Shown: one piece after another, positions 42,369 through 50,933 of the stretch
How the letters are laid out: each line of letters starts with the position of its first letter
Numbering within the stretch: the stretch's first letter is position 1
Position numbers and translations under genes: made by a program
Assembly: GCF_010548275.1 (NCBI RefSeq)
Contig: NZ_JAAGLT010000025.1
Coordinates: 86,599-150,598, forward strand
Source: Streptomyces sp. SID12488
Lineage (GTDB): Bacteria > Actinomycetota > Actinomycetes > Streptomycetales > Streptomycetaceae
Length of the DNA stretch: 64,000 bases
Direction of reading: 5' to 3'
Notes under the pieces: model-generated
What the model was told of the DNA's origin: nothing
Database searches by the model: none
What the model saw: only the letters and a program-made list of their open reading frames with translations

Positions 42369-43367
42369 ATGACCGATGACGTCCTCTTCCTCTCCCGGGA
42401 CCAGGTGACGGCCCTCCTCGACCCCGACACGGCGATCGCCTCGCAGCGCGCGGCGTTCGGCGCGCTGGGTGCGGGCGGTGCCAGTACGCCCGATCCACCC
42501 GATCTACCCGATCTGCCGGGAAAGATCATGCATCCCAGCCACTTCGACGACAGTGTGGTCTTCGCGTACGTCTCCCGGCTGTCCCGGGACACCGGCGCGG
42601 TGGCGAAGTTCGGCAGCGTCAACCCCGGCAACGCGGCGGCAGGTCTGCCGACCGTGCACGCCGTCATCACCGCCCTCGACCCGGTGACGGGCGAACTCGT
42701 CGCCGTCATGGACGGCACGGCGGTCACCACCCTGCGTACGGCCGCCGCTAGCGCCGTGGCCTTCGACGCGCTGTCCACCGCCGACAGCGCCGAACTGGCC
42801 CTGATCGGCTCGGGCACCCAGGCACTCGCCCACGCGCGGGCCGTCGCCCGGGTGCGGGACCTGAAGTCCGTACGGGTGTGGAGTCCGAACCCGGAGCGGC
42901 GCGCGCGGGCGGCGGAGCTGCTCGCGGCCGAACTCGGAATCGCCGCCGAGGCGACCGGCACACCCCGGGAAGCGGTGACCGGGGCGTCCCTGGTCGCGGC
43001 CTGCACCCTCAGCACCACCCCCGTCGTGCGCGGCGCATGGCTCGCGCCGGGGTGCACGGTGGTCAGCGTGGGCTCGTTCGAGCCGACCCGCAGCGAGGTG
43101 GACGCCGAGGTCGTACGGCGGGCGGCTGCCGTCGTCGTCGACGACCCGGAGACGGCGGCGGAGCACGCCGGACCGGTGGTCGACGCGCTGCGGGACCGAC
43201 TGCTGACCCGCGAGGACCTGATCGGGCTCGGCGACGTCCTCACGGGCGCGCGGACCGCCCGTACCGGCCCGGACGACATCGTCTTCTACAACAGCGTGGG
43301 GCTCGGTGTGCAGGACGCGGCGGCGGCCTGGGCCGTCGTCCACGCGGCACGGGGAGCGGAGCGATGA
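42369..43367 (+). CDS. Ornithine cyclodeaminase / mu-crystallin family protein
   Basis: A 332-aa protein. The substrate domain has the Lys-bearing VAKFGSVNPGNAAAGLPTVHA and MDGTAVTTLRTAAAS, and the Rossmann motif is ALIGSGTQALAHARAV. The family contains ornithine and lysine cyclodeaminases (the latter making pipecolate), ketimine reductases and SbnB-like amino acid dehydrogenases. With saccharopine dehydrogenases and an amino-acid oxidase downstream, a role in lysine/pipecolate chemistry is most plausible. ATG 42369 has GGAAAGGAAGAGGG upstream. Its 3' end is part of a 176-bp tandem duplication. Confidence 0.88.
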   Translation: MTDDVLFLSRDQVTALLDPDTAIASQRAAFGALGAGGASTPDPPDLPDLPGKIMHPSHFDDSVVFAYVSRLSRDTGAVAKFGSVNPGNAAAGLPTVHAVITALDPVTGELVAVMDGTAVTTLRTAAASAVAFDALSTADSAELALIGSGTQALAHARAVARVRDLKSVRVWSPNPERRARAAELLAAELGIAAEATGTPREAVTGASLVAACTLSTTPVVRGAWLAPGCTVVSVGSFEPTRSEVDAEVVRRAAAVVVDDPETAAEHAGPVVDALRDRLLTREDLIGLGDVLTGARTARTGPDDIVFYNSVGLGVQDAAAAWAVVHAARGAER

Positions 43368-43543
43368 CCGCCCGGCTGTGGGCGGACGCCGTCGTGATCG
43401 CCGGTGGGGTGGTGGGCCGGGGTGCGCGGATCGCTCGTACCGATCCCGACGACAACGTCTTCTTCAACTGTGCCGGGGTTGGTGTTCAGGACGTGGCGGC
43501 GGCCTGGGCCGTCGTTCACGCGGCACGCGGGGAGGGGCGATGA
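43364..43543 (+). pseudogene. Chimeric 59-codon duplicate: oxidase head joined to cyclodeaminase tail
   Basis: The frame reads MTARLWADAVVIAGGVVG, like the start of the next gene (MTVTRADVVVIGGGVMG), then RTDPDDNVFFNCAGVGVQ and DVAAAWAVVHAARGEGR, like the end of the previous gene. It lies in a 176-bp tandem duplication (43245-43420 and 43421-43596) spanning the cyclodeaminase-oxidase junction. It overlaps both neighbours (ATGA) and may be translated, but lacks any complete domain. Confidence 0.7.
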
Positions 43544-44688
43544 CCGTGACGCGGGCGGACGTGGTCGTGATCGGCGGCGGGGTGATGGGTACGAGCATCG
43601 CCTACCAGCTGGCCCGGGCGGGCGTCCGGGAAGTGGTCCTCGTCGAGCGTGACGAACTGGCCTCCGGGTCCACCTCACGAGCGGCCGGCGGGGTCCGGGC
43701 GCAGTTCTCCGACGAGCTCAACATCCAGCTCGGGGCGCGGAGTCTGGAGGCGTTCGGGCGGTTCGGGGAGGAGATCGGGCACGACATCGGACTGCACCGG
43801 GTCGGCTATCTCTTCCTCCTCTCCACACCCGAGGACGTCGCGTCCTTCGAGGCGGGGGTCGCGCTGCAGAACGGCCTGGGCGTGCCCAGCCGGATGCTCA
43901 CTCCGGCGGAGGCACACCGTCTCTCGCCGCTGATCAGCACGGACGGCCTGCTGGCGGCGGCCTATTCGCCCGACGACGGCCACTGCACCCCGGAGGCGGT
44001 GGTCCACGGCTATGCCGCTGCCGCCCGTCGCCACGGCGCGACCGTACTGCGTCACACGGAGGTCACCGGCATCGAACGCGACGGCGACACCATCACGGCC
44101 GTCGTCACGGACAAGGGACGGATCGCCACCGACACCGTGATCTGCGCGGCCGGTGCCTGGTCACGGGCGGTCGGCGCGATGGCGGGCGTGGAACTGCCCG
44201 TGGACCCCCTGCGCCGCCAGATCGCGGTCACCGAACCGGTCCCCGGACTGCCGCCGACGCTCCCCATGACCATCGACTTCAGCAGCAGCCTCTACTTCCA
44301 CACCGAGGGACCCGGTCTGCTCCTCGGCATGTCCGACCCCGACGAGACGACCGGCTTCGCCACCGACACCCACGACCGCTGGATCCCGCGCCTGTACGAG
44401 GCGATGGAACACCGGGCGCCCGCCCTGCTCGACCTGCGCCGCACCGGCGGCTGGGCGGGCCTGTACGAGATCACCCCGGACCACAACGCGCTAATAGGCG
44501 AGGCAAGTTCACCCTCCCGTTTCCTCTACGCGACGGGGTTCTCCGGCCACGGTTTCCTCCAGGGACCGGCGGTCGGTGAGGTGATCCGCGATCTCTACCT
44601 CGGCCACGTACCCTTCGTCGACATCAGCCCCTTGAGCGCCGGCCGTTTCGCGGCCGATGCCCTGCGCCCGGAGGTCAACCTCGTATGA
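43540..44688 (+). CDS. FAD-dependent amino acid oxidase (DAO / sarcosine-pipecolate oxidase type)
   Basis: A 382-aa DAO-family flavoprotein. The FAD motif is VVVIGGGVMGTSIAYQLA with VVLVERDELASGSTSRAAGG, and the C-terminal FAD contact is FLYATGFSGHGFLQGPAVG. The family includes sarcosine oxidase beta, D-amino-acid dehydrogenases and pipecolate oxidase. Given the neighbours, oxidation of pipecolate or a related imino acid is the favoured guess. ATG 43540 is preceded by GGGGAGGGG. The 3' end overlaps the next gene by ATGA. Confidence 0.9.
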   Translation: MTVTRADVVVIGGGVMGTSIAYQLARAGVREVVLVERDELASGSTSRAAGGVRAQFSDELNIQLGARSLEAFGRFGEEIGHDIGLHRVGYLFLLSTPEDVASFEAGVALQNGLGVPSRMLTPAEAHRLSPLISTDGLLAAAYSPDDGHCTPEAVVHGYAAAARRHGATVLRHTEVTGIERDGDTITAVVTDKGRIATDTVICAAGAWSRAVGAMAGVELPVDPLRRQIAVTEPVPGLPPTLPMTIDFSSSLYFHTEGPGLLLGMSDPDETTGFATDTHDRWIPRLYEAMEHRAPALLDLRRTGGWAGLYEITPDHNALIGEASSPSRFLYATGFSGHGFLQGPAVGEVIRDLYLGHVPFVDISPLSAGRFAADALRPEVNLV

Positions 44689-45791
44689 CCGAGCTCCACT
44701 TGTGGCTGCGCCACGAGACCCGTACGACCGAACGCCGCACGCCCGTCGTCCCGTCCGACGCCCGGCGGCTCGTCGAGCAGGGGGTACGCCTGACCGTCGA
44801 GGAGTCCCCGCAGCGGATCTTCCCGACCGATGAGTACGAGGCGGTCGGGGCGGGTGTCGCCGACGCCGGGTCCTGGGTCTCCGCACCCTCGGACGCGGTG
44901 ATCGTCGGCCTCAAGGAACTCCCCGACCAGCCGGGCGAGTTGCGCCACCGGCACATCTACTTCGGGCACGCCTACAAGGGCCAGCCGGGCGCGGCCGAAC
45001 TGCTGGGCCGCTTCGTCACCGGGGGCGGGGCGCTGCTGGACCTGGAGTACCTGGCGGACGAACAGGGGCGCAGGCTGGCCGCCTTCGGCTACTGGGCCGG
45101 ATATCTGGGGGCGGCCCTCGCCGTTCTCCAGCACCGGGGGAGGCTGGCGACTCCGTTGCTGCCGACCACCAAGGACGTGCTGGAGGCCGAACTCCGGACA
45201 CCCGGGACGCGGATGAGCGCGCTGGTGATCGGCGCCCTGGGCCGCAGTGGCCGGGGTGCGCGGGTCGCGCTCGACGAGGCCGGGGTCGACCCCACCTGCT
45301 GGGACCAGGCCGAGACGCGGAATCTCGACCGACCGGCCCTGCTGGCCCACGAGTTGCTGGTCAACACCGTCCTCACGACCCGCCCGGTCCCGCCCTTCCT
45401 GACGGATCAGGACGTCGACACCCCGGGTCGCCGTCTCCGCACCCTGTCGGACGTCACCGTCGACGTCGGCTCGCCCATGAACCTTCTCCCGGTCTACGAC
45501 ACCGCGACCACCTGGGACGACCCCGTGCGACGGCTGCGGGACGAGCCGCCGCTCGACCTGATCGCCATCGACAACCTGCCCTCCCTGCTGCCCCGCGAGG
45601 CGAGCGCGGACTTCTCGGCCGACCTGCTGCCCCAGCTCCTCGACTTCGAGGTGGGCGGCCCGGTCGGCCCCTGGGGGCGCTGTCTGGAACGGTTCGACGA
45701 GACGTGCCGTGAACTCGGCCTGGTGAAGGGCGAGTCGGGAAGTTCGGCAAGTGCGGGAAGCTCCGGAAGTGAAGGGGGAGTGGGCGTATGA
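44685..45791 (+). CDS. Saccharopine dehydrogenase, Lys1-like (lysine-forming type)
   Basis: A 368-aa protein of the alanine-dehydrogenase/PNT fold used by saccharopine dehydrogenase (L-lysine-forming). LWLRHETRTTERRTPVVPSD is the typical N-terminal substrate motif, VIVGLKELPD and HIYFGHAYKGQPGA follow, and ALVIGALGRSGRGA is the NAD-binding loop. It interconverts lysine plus 2-oxoglutarate and saccharopine. The final 20 residues are a Ser/Gly-rich repeat tail. It overlaps the second saccharopine dehydrogenase gene by ATGA. Confidence 0.9.
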   Translation: MTELHLWLRHETRTTERRTPVVPSDARRLVEQGVRLTVEESPQRIFPTDEYEAVGAGVADAGSWVSAPSDAVIVGLKELPDQPGELRHRHIYFGHAYKGQPGAAELLGRFVTGGGALLDLEYLADEQGRRLAAFGYWAGYLGAALAVLQHRGRLATPLLPTTKDVLEAELRTPGTRMSALVIGALGRSGRGARVALDEAGVDPTCWDQAETRNLDRPALLAHELLVNTVLTTRPVPPFLTDQDVDTPGRRLRTLSDVTVDVGSPMNLLPVYDTATTWDDPVRRLRDEPPLDLIAIDNLPSLLPREASADFSADLLPQLLDFEVGGPVGPWGRCLERFDETCRELGLVKGESGSSASAGSSGSEGGVGV

Positions 45792-46981
45792 GTGACACGG
45801 TTCCCGCGAGCGGCACCGTCCACTGGATCGGCGCGGGTCTGTCCACGGGCGGCGGACTGGCCGCACTGTGCGACAGCGACGCCGTGCGACACGTACGGCT
45901 GTGGCACCGCACGGAGGGCCGCGCGGCCGAGGCGCTGGCCCATCTGGGCCTCACCGGCCGTGCCGAACCTCGCGCGTACAGCCTCCCCGCGCTGACGGCC
46001 GAGCTGGCCCCCGGAGACGTGGTCGTCTCCATGCTCCCCGCGCCCGAGCACGCCCCGCTGCTGGCGGCCTGTGTGCGGGGCGGGGCCCACTTCGCGTGTT
46101 CGAGTTACGTGTCGGAGGCAGTACTCGAGCATGTGCCGGCGGCCGAGGCGGCCGGGCTGGTAGTCCTCACCGAGTGCGGGCTCGACCCGGGCATCGACCA
46201 CCTCTTCGCGCACAGCCTGGTCACCCGCGCCGAGCACGCGATCGGCGCGGGCACGCCGGCCTCGTACCGCCTCACGTCGTACTGCGGAGGGATCCCCGCG
46301 GTGCCCAACGACTTCAGGTACCGGTTCAGCTGGGCGCCTGCCGGAGTCCTGAACGCCCTTCGCTCGCCCGCCCGTTACATCGAGAACGGTGCCGAGACCG
46401 TCGCCGAGAGGCCTTGGGAGGTTACGCGTCCGCATGTCATCGACGGTGAGACCTTCGAGGTGTACCCGAACCGGGACAGCGTGCCGTTCGTCGAACAGTA
46501 CGAGCTGCCGACGGCCTGGAAGGCGCTGACCTTCGTCCGGGGCACCCTGCGCCTGGACGGCTGGCTGAGCGCCTGGGACTCCGTCTTCGAGGAGCTGAAG
46601 GGCGGCGACGACGAGCGGATCGGCGCCCTGGCAAGGGAGTTGGCGGCCCGCTACCCGACGACCGACGCCGACCGCGACCGCGTGGTCCTCGCGGTCTCCC
46701 TGGAAGTGGAAGTGGACGTGAACCCTGAGGGGGAGGGGAACAGCGATTCCGGGCGGCGGCGGAGCTGGTCCGGCCGCTATCTCCTCGACCTGGAGGGCGA
46801 TGCGGCCGAGAGCGCGATGGCCCGCTGTGTCTCCCGCACACTGGCCCTGGGCGTCCGTCACATTGTCGACGGTTCGCTGTCGCCCGGCCTGAGCCGCGCC
46901 GCGGAGACGGCACGGCGTTCGGAGGACTGGCTGCGTGAACTCGGCGGGGAGGGACTGGAGTTCAGGCTCACCGTCGGCTGA
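45788..46981 (+). CDS. Saccharopine dehydrogenase, Lys9-like (glutamate-forming type)
   Basis: A 397-aa saccharopine dehydrogenase family protein. The NAD(P) motif is VHWIGAGLSTGGGLAAL. VVSMLPAPEHAPLLAACV, FACSSYVSEA, LTECGLDPGIDHLFAHSL and YCGGIPAVPNDFRYRFSWAP are strong family signatures (Lys9/AASS C-terminal half). It converts saccharopine to aminoadipate semialdehyde and glutamate or the reverse. Together with the preceding gene it forms both halves of the saccharopine pathway, unusual for Streptomyces, which mostly degrade lysine through cadaverine. Confidence 0.9.
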   Translation: MSDTVPASGTVHWIGAGLSTGGGLAALCDSDAVRHVRLWHRTEGRAAEALAHLGLTGRAEPRAYSLPALTAELAPGDVVVSMLPAPEHAPLLAACVRGGAHFACSSYVSEAVLEHVPAAEAAGLVVLTECGLDPGIDHLFAHSLVTRAEHAIGAGTPASYRLTSYCGGIPAVPNDFRYRFSWAPAGVLNALRSPARYIENGAETVAERPWEVTRPHVIDGETFEVYPNRDSVPFVEQYELPTAWKALTFVRGTLRLDGWLSAWDSVFEELKGGDDERIGALARELAARYPTTDADRDRVVLAVSLEVEVDVNPEGEGNSDSGRRRSWSGRYLLDLEGDAAESAMARCVSRTLALGVRHIVDGSLSPGLSRAAETARRSEDWLRELGGEGLEFRLTVG

Positions 46982-47037
46982 CGGCGGCGCGCTCCCCGCC
47001 AACTACTTCTTACCCGGCACCCATTACCCGTTACCTG

Positions 47038-48264
47038 CTACTCGGTGACGACCGCCTCGTGCACCAGACGCTTGAGGTCCTGCCAGTACGACCGACTCGT
47101 CCTGTGTCGTACCTGGGTCATGAACTGCACTGTCAGATCACGGCTCGGGTCGACCCAGAACGTCGTCGTCGCCACCCCGCTCCAGCCGTACGTGCCGAGG
47201 CCGGCCGGGGCCTGGGTACGGTCCGGGTCGATCACCACCGAGACCCCGAGGCCGAATCCGACGCCCGCGTTGCCGGGTTCGTCGTGGGGACGGGCGCCGA
47301 AGGTGCGCAGGTCGGCGCCGCCCGGAAGGTGGTTGGAGGTCATCAGGGTCACCGTCTCGGACGACAGGACGCGCACGCCGTCGAGTTCGCCGCCCCGGCG
47401 CAGCATCTCCATGAACCGGTGGTAGTCGTGGGCGGTGGCGACGATCCCGCCGCTGCCGGACAGGAACCGGGGCCGGCTCTTCAGCGGCAGGCCGAGGATC
47501 GGCTCGATACCGCCGTCCTCGGTCTCTCCGTACAACTCGGACAGCCGGGGCGCCTGTTCGGCGCTCACACAGAAACCGGCGTCCGTCATGCCGAGCGGCC
47601 GGAACACGCGGTCGGCGATGAACTCGTCCAGTGGCTGCCCGGACGCCACCTCGATGACCCGGCCCAGGATGTTCGTGGCGACCGAGTAGTTCCACTGGGT
47701 GCCCGGTTCGAACTGGAGCGGCAGCCCCGCGTACACCGAACACGTCTCGGCCAGGGTCGAGCCCGGAACCACCGACGACTCCAGGTTGGCGGCGCGGTAC
47801 AGGGCGTCGACGGGGTGCGAGTGGTAGAAGGCGAAGGTGAAGCCCGCCGTGTGGGTCATCAGGTGCCGGATCAGGAGAGGCTGGGCGGGTCGGGTGCTGA
47901 GGTCGCTCCCGGAACCGCTCACATGTACCCGCGGGTCGGCGAACTCCGGCAGGAAGCGGGAGACGGGGTCCGTGAGCGCGAGCCGCCCCTCCTCCAGCAG
48001 GATCAGGGCAGCGACCGAGGTGACCGGCTTGCTCATGGAGTAGATCCGCCACAGCGTGTCGGACTCGACCGGAAGGTCCGCCGCCCGGTCGCGCCGGCCG
48101 TGCGTGGTGAGGTGTGCGACGCGGCCGGAGCGGGCCACTGAAACGAGGAAGCCGGGCAGGCGTCCTTCGTCGACGCAGTGGGCGAAGTGCTGGTCGAGGC
48201 GGTCCAGCGCCTTCGCGTCCAGTCCTACCTCGCACGGGTCGACCTCTTGTCGCAGCTGTGCCAT
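47038..48264 (-). CDS. Serine hydrolase (class C beta-lactamase / esterase fold)
   Basis: A 408-aa beta-lactamase-family hydrolase. The nucleophile motif SxxK is S76-MS-K79 (YSMSKPVTS), the YxN-like motif is WNYSVATN, and an HTAGF turn (LMTHTAGFTF) is typical of EstB-like esterases. No signal peptide is visible, so it is probably cytoplasmic. ATG 48264 follows GAGGGGAACG. The natural substrate is unknown; esters, peptides or amides are all possible. It is convergent with the saccharopine operon. Confidence 0.9.
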   Translation of the reverse strand: MAQLRQEVDPCEVGLDAKALDRLDQHFAHCVDEGRLPGFLVSVARSGRVAHLTTHGRRDRAADLPVESDTLWRIYSMSKPVTSVAALILLEEGRLALTDPVSRFLPEFADPRVHVSGSGSDLSTRPAQPLLIRHLMTHTAGFTFAFYHSHPVDALYRAANLESSVVPGSTLAETCSVYAGLPLQFEPGTQWNYSVATNILGRVIEVASGQPLDEFIADRVFRPLGMTDAGFCVSAEQAPRLSELYGETEDGGIEPILGLPLKSRPRFLSGSGGIVATAHDYHRFMEMLRRGGELDGVRVLSSETVTLMTSNHLPGGADLRTFGARPHDEPGNAGVGFGLGVSVVIDPDRTQAPAGLGTYGWSGVATTTFWVDPSRDLTVQFMTQVRHRTSRSYWQDLKRLVHEAVVTE

Positions 48265-48292
48265 CGTTCCCCTCCGGTCGCTTGAAGTGCCG

Positions 48293-48313
48293 TCCTGTCA
48301 TACCCCGACAGGA
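48293..48313 (-). terminator. Small hairpin after the MFS gene
   Basis: TCCTGTC (48293-48299) and GACAGGA (48307-48313) pair around a 7-nt loop, six bases past the MFS stop in the minus direction. It could terminate the TetR-MFS transcript before the hydrolase gene. Confidence 0.45.
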
Positions 48314-48318
48314 TCACC

Positions 48319-49737
48319 TCAGGCCTCAGACCCCCCATGGTGACGCAGGGATCCCGCAGGCGTCGCCCGCAGGTCACCCGGGTCCGGCAGTTTCAGGGCG
48401 GCCAGTGCACCTACGAGTGCTATACCCGCCAGCACGGGCAACGACATCCGAAGTCCGTCGGTGACGGTGGCGAGCGTGGCCGCGGTGGCCACCCCGAGGA
48501 CCGGTCCGACGTTCATCGCCGTCTGCTGCAACCCGCCCGCCACCCCGGCGGACCCGGCTGACGCTTGCCGTACGACGACGGCCGTCGCGGTCACCATCAC
48601 GGTCCCGAAACCCGCTCCGAGCAGCAGGAATCCACCTCCGACCGGCTCGGTCCCGGACGCCCGGAACAGCACGAGCACCCCGAGCGAGAGCAGCAGCAGC
48701 GCGACGACGGTCGTACGCCGGGCCCCGTACCGCCGCAGGAGCACGGCGGCCGACGGGGCCCCCAGCACCATCGCCACACCGCCGGGCAGCGCGGTCAGGC
48801 TGGTGCGCAACGGGTCCATGCCCAGCTCGTCCTGGAGTACAAAACTGGCCACGAAGAGTGTGCCGAACATCGCAGCCGACGCGGCCACGAGAATGCCCAG
48901 CGCGGCGCCCACGACCCCTGATCCGAGCATGTCGGGCGGCAGCAGCGGGTCGGCGGTGCGCCGCTCGTGGCGTACGAGGACGAGGCCCGCGCCCGCCGCC
49001 GTGAGCAGCCCGAGGACAGCCGACGCACTCCAGCCGTGCTCCGGGACGTCGACGAGGGTGTGCACGAGGCAGGCGAGGGTCAGGGCGAGCAGGGCGGCGC
49101 CGGGGAGATCGAGCCGCCCATGTCCGGGTACGGGTGACGACCCGCGCGGGCCGGGAGTACGGACGACCAACGCCAGTACGCCCAGCACCAGCGCCGGTAC
49201 GACGTTGAGGAAGAACACCGCACGCCAGCCCAGATGGGTCACCAGGACGCCGCCCACCAGCGGACCGGCCGCCGCGGCCACCCCGATCGCACTGGCCCGC
49301 AACGCGATCGGCATCCCCAGCCGGTCGGGTGGGTACGCGGCGCGCAGCATCCCGAGAGTGGCGGGTTGCAGCAGCGCGCCGAAGACGCCCTGGACGACCC
49401 GCAGTCCGATCACCCACCCCACCCCGGACGCGAACCCGATGCCCGCCGACACCACCCCGAAGCCCAACACCCCGATGATGAACAGTCGTTGGTGCCCGTA
49501 CCGGTCCCCGAGCCGCCCGGCGAACACCAGCAGACTCGCCACCGCGATGAGATACCCGGTGCTCGTCCACTGGACCTCGGCGAAGGAGGCGTGCAGATCC
49601 CGTTGCAGGGTGGGCTGCGCGATGGTCAGCACGGTGCCGTCGAGAGCGACGACCACCGCCCCGATCACGCTGCTCGCGAGGGCACTGCGCCTTCCCGGGG
49701 GATGCCCCCCGGACCCCCGGAGCCGATGCGCGTTCAC
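48319..49737 (-). CDS. MFS drug transporter (DHA2/EmrB-QacA-like)
   Basis: A 472-aa transporter with about 14 predicted helices. SVIGAVVVALDGTVLTIAQP is helix 1 with the D-x-T-V-x-x-x-A-x-P motif of DHA2 exporters, and GRLGDRYGHQRLFIIG is the loop 2-3 motif. It likely exports a drug or toxic metabolite. The start is GTG 49737, which overlaps the TetR stop (GTGA); codons further upstream lie inside the regulator gene. The operon is presumably repressed by the TetR protein encoded just before it. Confidence 0.9.
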   Translation of the reverse strand: MNAHRLRGSGGHPPGRRSALASSVIGAVVVALDGTVLTIAQPTLQRDLHASFAEVQWTSTGYLIAVASLLVFAGRLGDRYGHQRLFIIGVLGFGVVSAGIGFASGVGWVIGLRVVQGVFGALLQPATLGMLRAAYPPDRLGMPIALRASAIGVAAAAGPLVGGVLVTHLGWRAVFFLNVVPALVLGVLALVVRTPGPRGSSPVPGHGRLDLPGAALLALTLACLVHTLVDVPEHGWSASAVLGLLTAAGAGLVLVRHERRTADPLLPPDMLGSGVVGAALGILVAASAAMFGTLFVASFVLQDELGMDPLRTSLTALPGGVAMVLGAPSAAVLLRRYGARRTTVVALLLLSLGVLVLFRASGTEPVGGGFLLLGAGFGTVMVTATAVVVRQASAGSAGVAGGLQQTAMNVGPVLGVATAATLATVTDGLRMSLPVLAGIALVGALAALKLPDPGDLRATPAGSLRHHGGSEA

Positions 49738-50312
49738 CGCTCCTCCGGTCCGAGGTGCGCGTCGAGGGCCGTACGCAGCAGGGGTGCGAAGTCGTCGGCG
49801 CCCGTGGTGAGCTGGAGGCTGCCCCAGGTCCACAACTGGGCGATGCCGTAGAGGTTCGCCAGCAGCGCCCCGGCGACGAGCCGGGCGTCGGTGTCCGGCC
49901 GGGCCTGCCCGACAAGGTCCACCAGCAGGTCGAAGACAGGCAGGCTGGCCTCACGCAGACCCAACCTGTTGCTCTCCAACAGGTCGTGACGGAACATCAG
50001 TTCGTGCATGCCCCGGTTGGCGAGCGCGAAGTCGAGGTACACGCGCCCGAGTGCGGCGATCCGCTCCCGGGGGGCCGCCGTACCGGGCCCGATCTCCTCG
50101 ATCGCCCGCGATCCCCTGGCCGCCAGCTCCGTGAAACCACGGCGCGCGATGGCGGAGAGCAGCTCCAGATGGGTCGGGAAATAGCGGCGTGGGGCGCCGT
50201 GCGAGACACCGGCGCGGCGGGCGATCTCCCGCAGGGTCAGCGCGTGAGCGCCCTCCGTGGTCACCAGGTCGACGCCGACATCGATGAGCCGGGTACGCAG
50301 CGAATCACTCAT
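49734..50312 (-). CDS. TetR family transcriptional regulator
   Basis: A 192-aa regulator. The helix-turn-helix is TLREIARRAGVSHGAPRRYF (residues about 27-46), followed by an all-helical ligand domain. The start is ATG 50312 (GTG 50318 also possible), and the ATG itself sits at the edge of the double palindrome 50312-50348. It should repress itself with the downstream exporter gene and the divergent PPOX gene. Confidence 0.92.
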   Translation of the reverse strand: MSDSLRTRLIDVGVDLVTTEGAHALTLREIARRAGVSHGAPRRYFPTHLELLSAIARRGFTELAARGSRAIEEIGPGTAAPRERIAALGRVYLDFALANRGMHELMFRHDLLESNRLGLREASLPVFDLLVDLVGQARPDTDARLVAGALLANLYGIAQLWTWGSLQLTTGADDFAPLLRTALDAHLGPEER

Positions 50313-50348
50313 AGACACTGTCTACCAGCGACCAGTAGACAGTGTCTA
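50312..50348. promoter_or_regulatory. TetR double operator between regulator and PPOX gene
   Basis: TAGACACTGTCTAC (50312-50325) and its exact inverse GTAGACAGTGTCTA (50335-50348) are separated by 9 bp. Each arm is itself a near-palindrome, AGACA-C/G-TGTCT, so two TetR dimers could bind. It spans the divergent promoter region between the regulator start and the PPOX gene, as expected for autoregulation. Confidence 0.8.
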
Positions 50349-50386
50349 CTGGAATGAATGGCCGGTGCTGTCCTGTTGCACGAGAC

Positions 50387-50824
50387 ATGACTCAGGACGA
50401 CGCGCAGGATCCGCTCCTCAAGCTGCTCTCCGAGTACGGCGGCGGAGTGCTGACGACCATCAAGGCCGACGGCCGCCCCCAGCTCTCGAACGTCAACCAC
50501 ACCTACGACCCCGACGAACGCACCGTCCGTGTCTCCCTCACGGACTCCCGGGCCAAGACCCGCAACCTGCGCCGGGACCCGCGGGTCTCGTACCACGTGA
50601 CCAGCGACGACCGCTGGGCGTACACCGTGGTCGAGGGCGTGGCCGACCTGACGCCCGTGGCCGAGGACCCCCATGACGAAACCGTCGAGGAACTGGTCCG
50701 GCTCTACCGGGCCGTGCAGGGCGAGCACCCCGACTGGGACGGCTATCGCGCGGCCATGGTCCGGGACCGGCGCCTCGTGCTGCGGATCAGGGTGGAGAGG
50801 GCGTACGGCATGCCACGCGGATAG
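50387..50824 (+). CDS. PPOX-class F420-dependent flavin/deazaflavin oxidoreductase
   Basis: A 145-aa split-barrel protein. LSEYGGGVLTTIKADGRPQLSNVNH is the family opening, DSRAKTRNLRRDPRVSYHV the cofactor-phosphate region, and EELVRLYRAVQGEHPDWDGY a distinctive C-terminal block. Members use F420 (or FMN) to reduce diverse substrates. ATG 50387 begins at the conserved N-terminus; an upstream ATG 50354 is possible. Divergent from the TetR gene and preceded by its operator, it may be induced with the exporter and modify the same compound. Confidence 0.88.
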   Translation: MTQDDAQDPLLKLLSEYGGGVLTTIKADGRPQLSNVNHTYDPDERTVRVSLTDSRAKTRNLRRDPRVSYHVTSDDRWAYTVVEGVADLTPVAEDPHDETVEELVRLYRAVQGEHPDWDGYRAAMVRDRRLVLRIRVERAYGMPRG

Positions 50825-50933
50825 GCCGACCGAGTCGGGTGACTCTCCGTCAGCGTGCCCGCACTGCCGCTAGGGTTGATCCACAAGGCGGCCCAACAGC
50901 CGCGCGGGGCGTGGGAGACGGGGAGTGCGCGGG

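Noticed and set aside
27405..46981. Complete opine-metallophore system linking the importer to the saccharopine-type dehydrogenases
   Set aside because: The genes are more than 10 kb apart with unrelated operons between, no nicotianamine-synthase-like gene is present, and the saccharopine genes fit lysine metabolism better.
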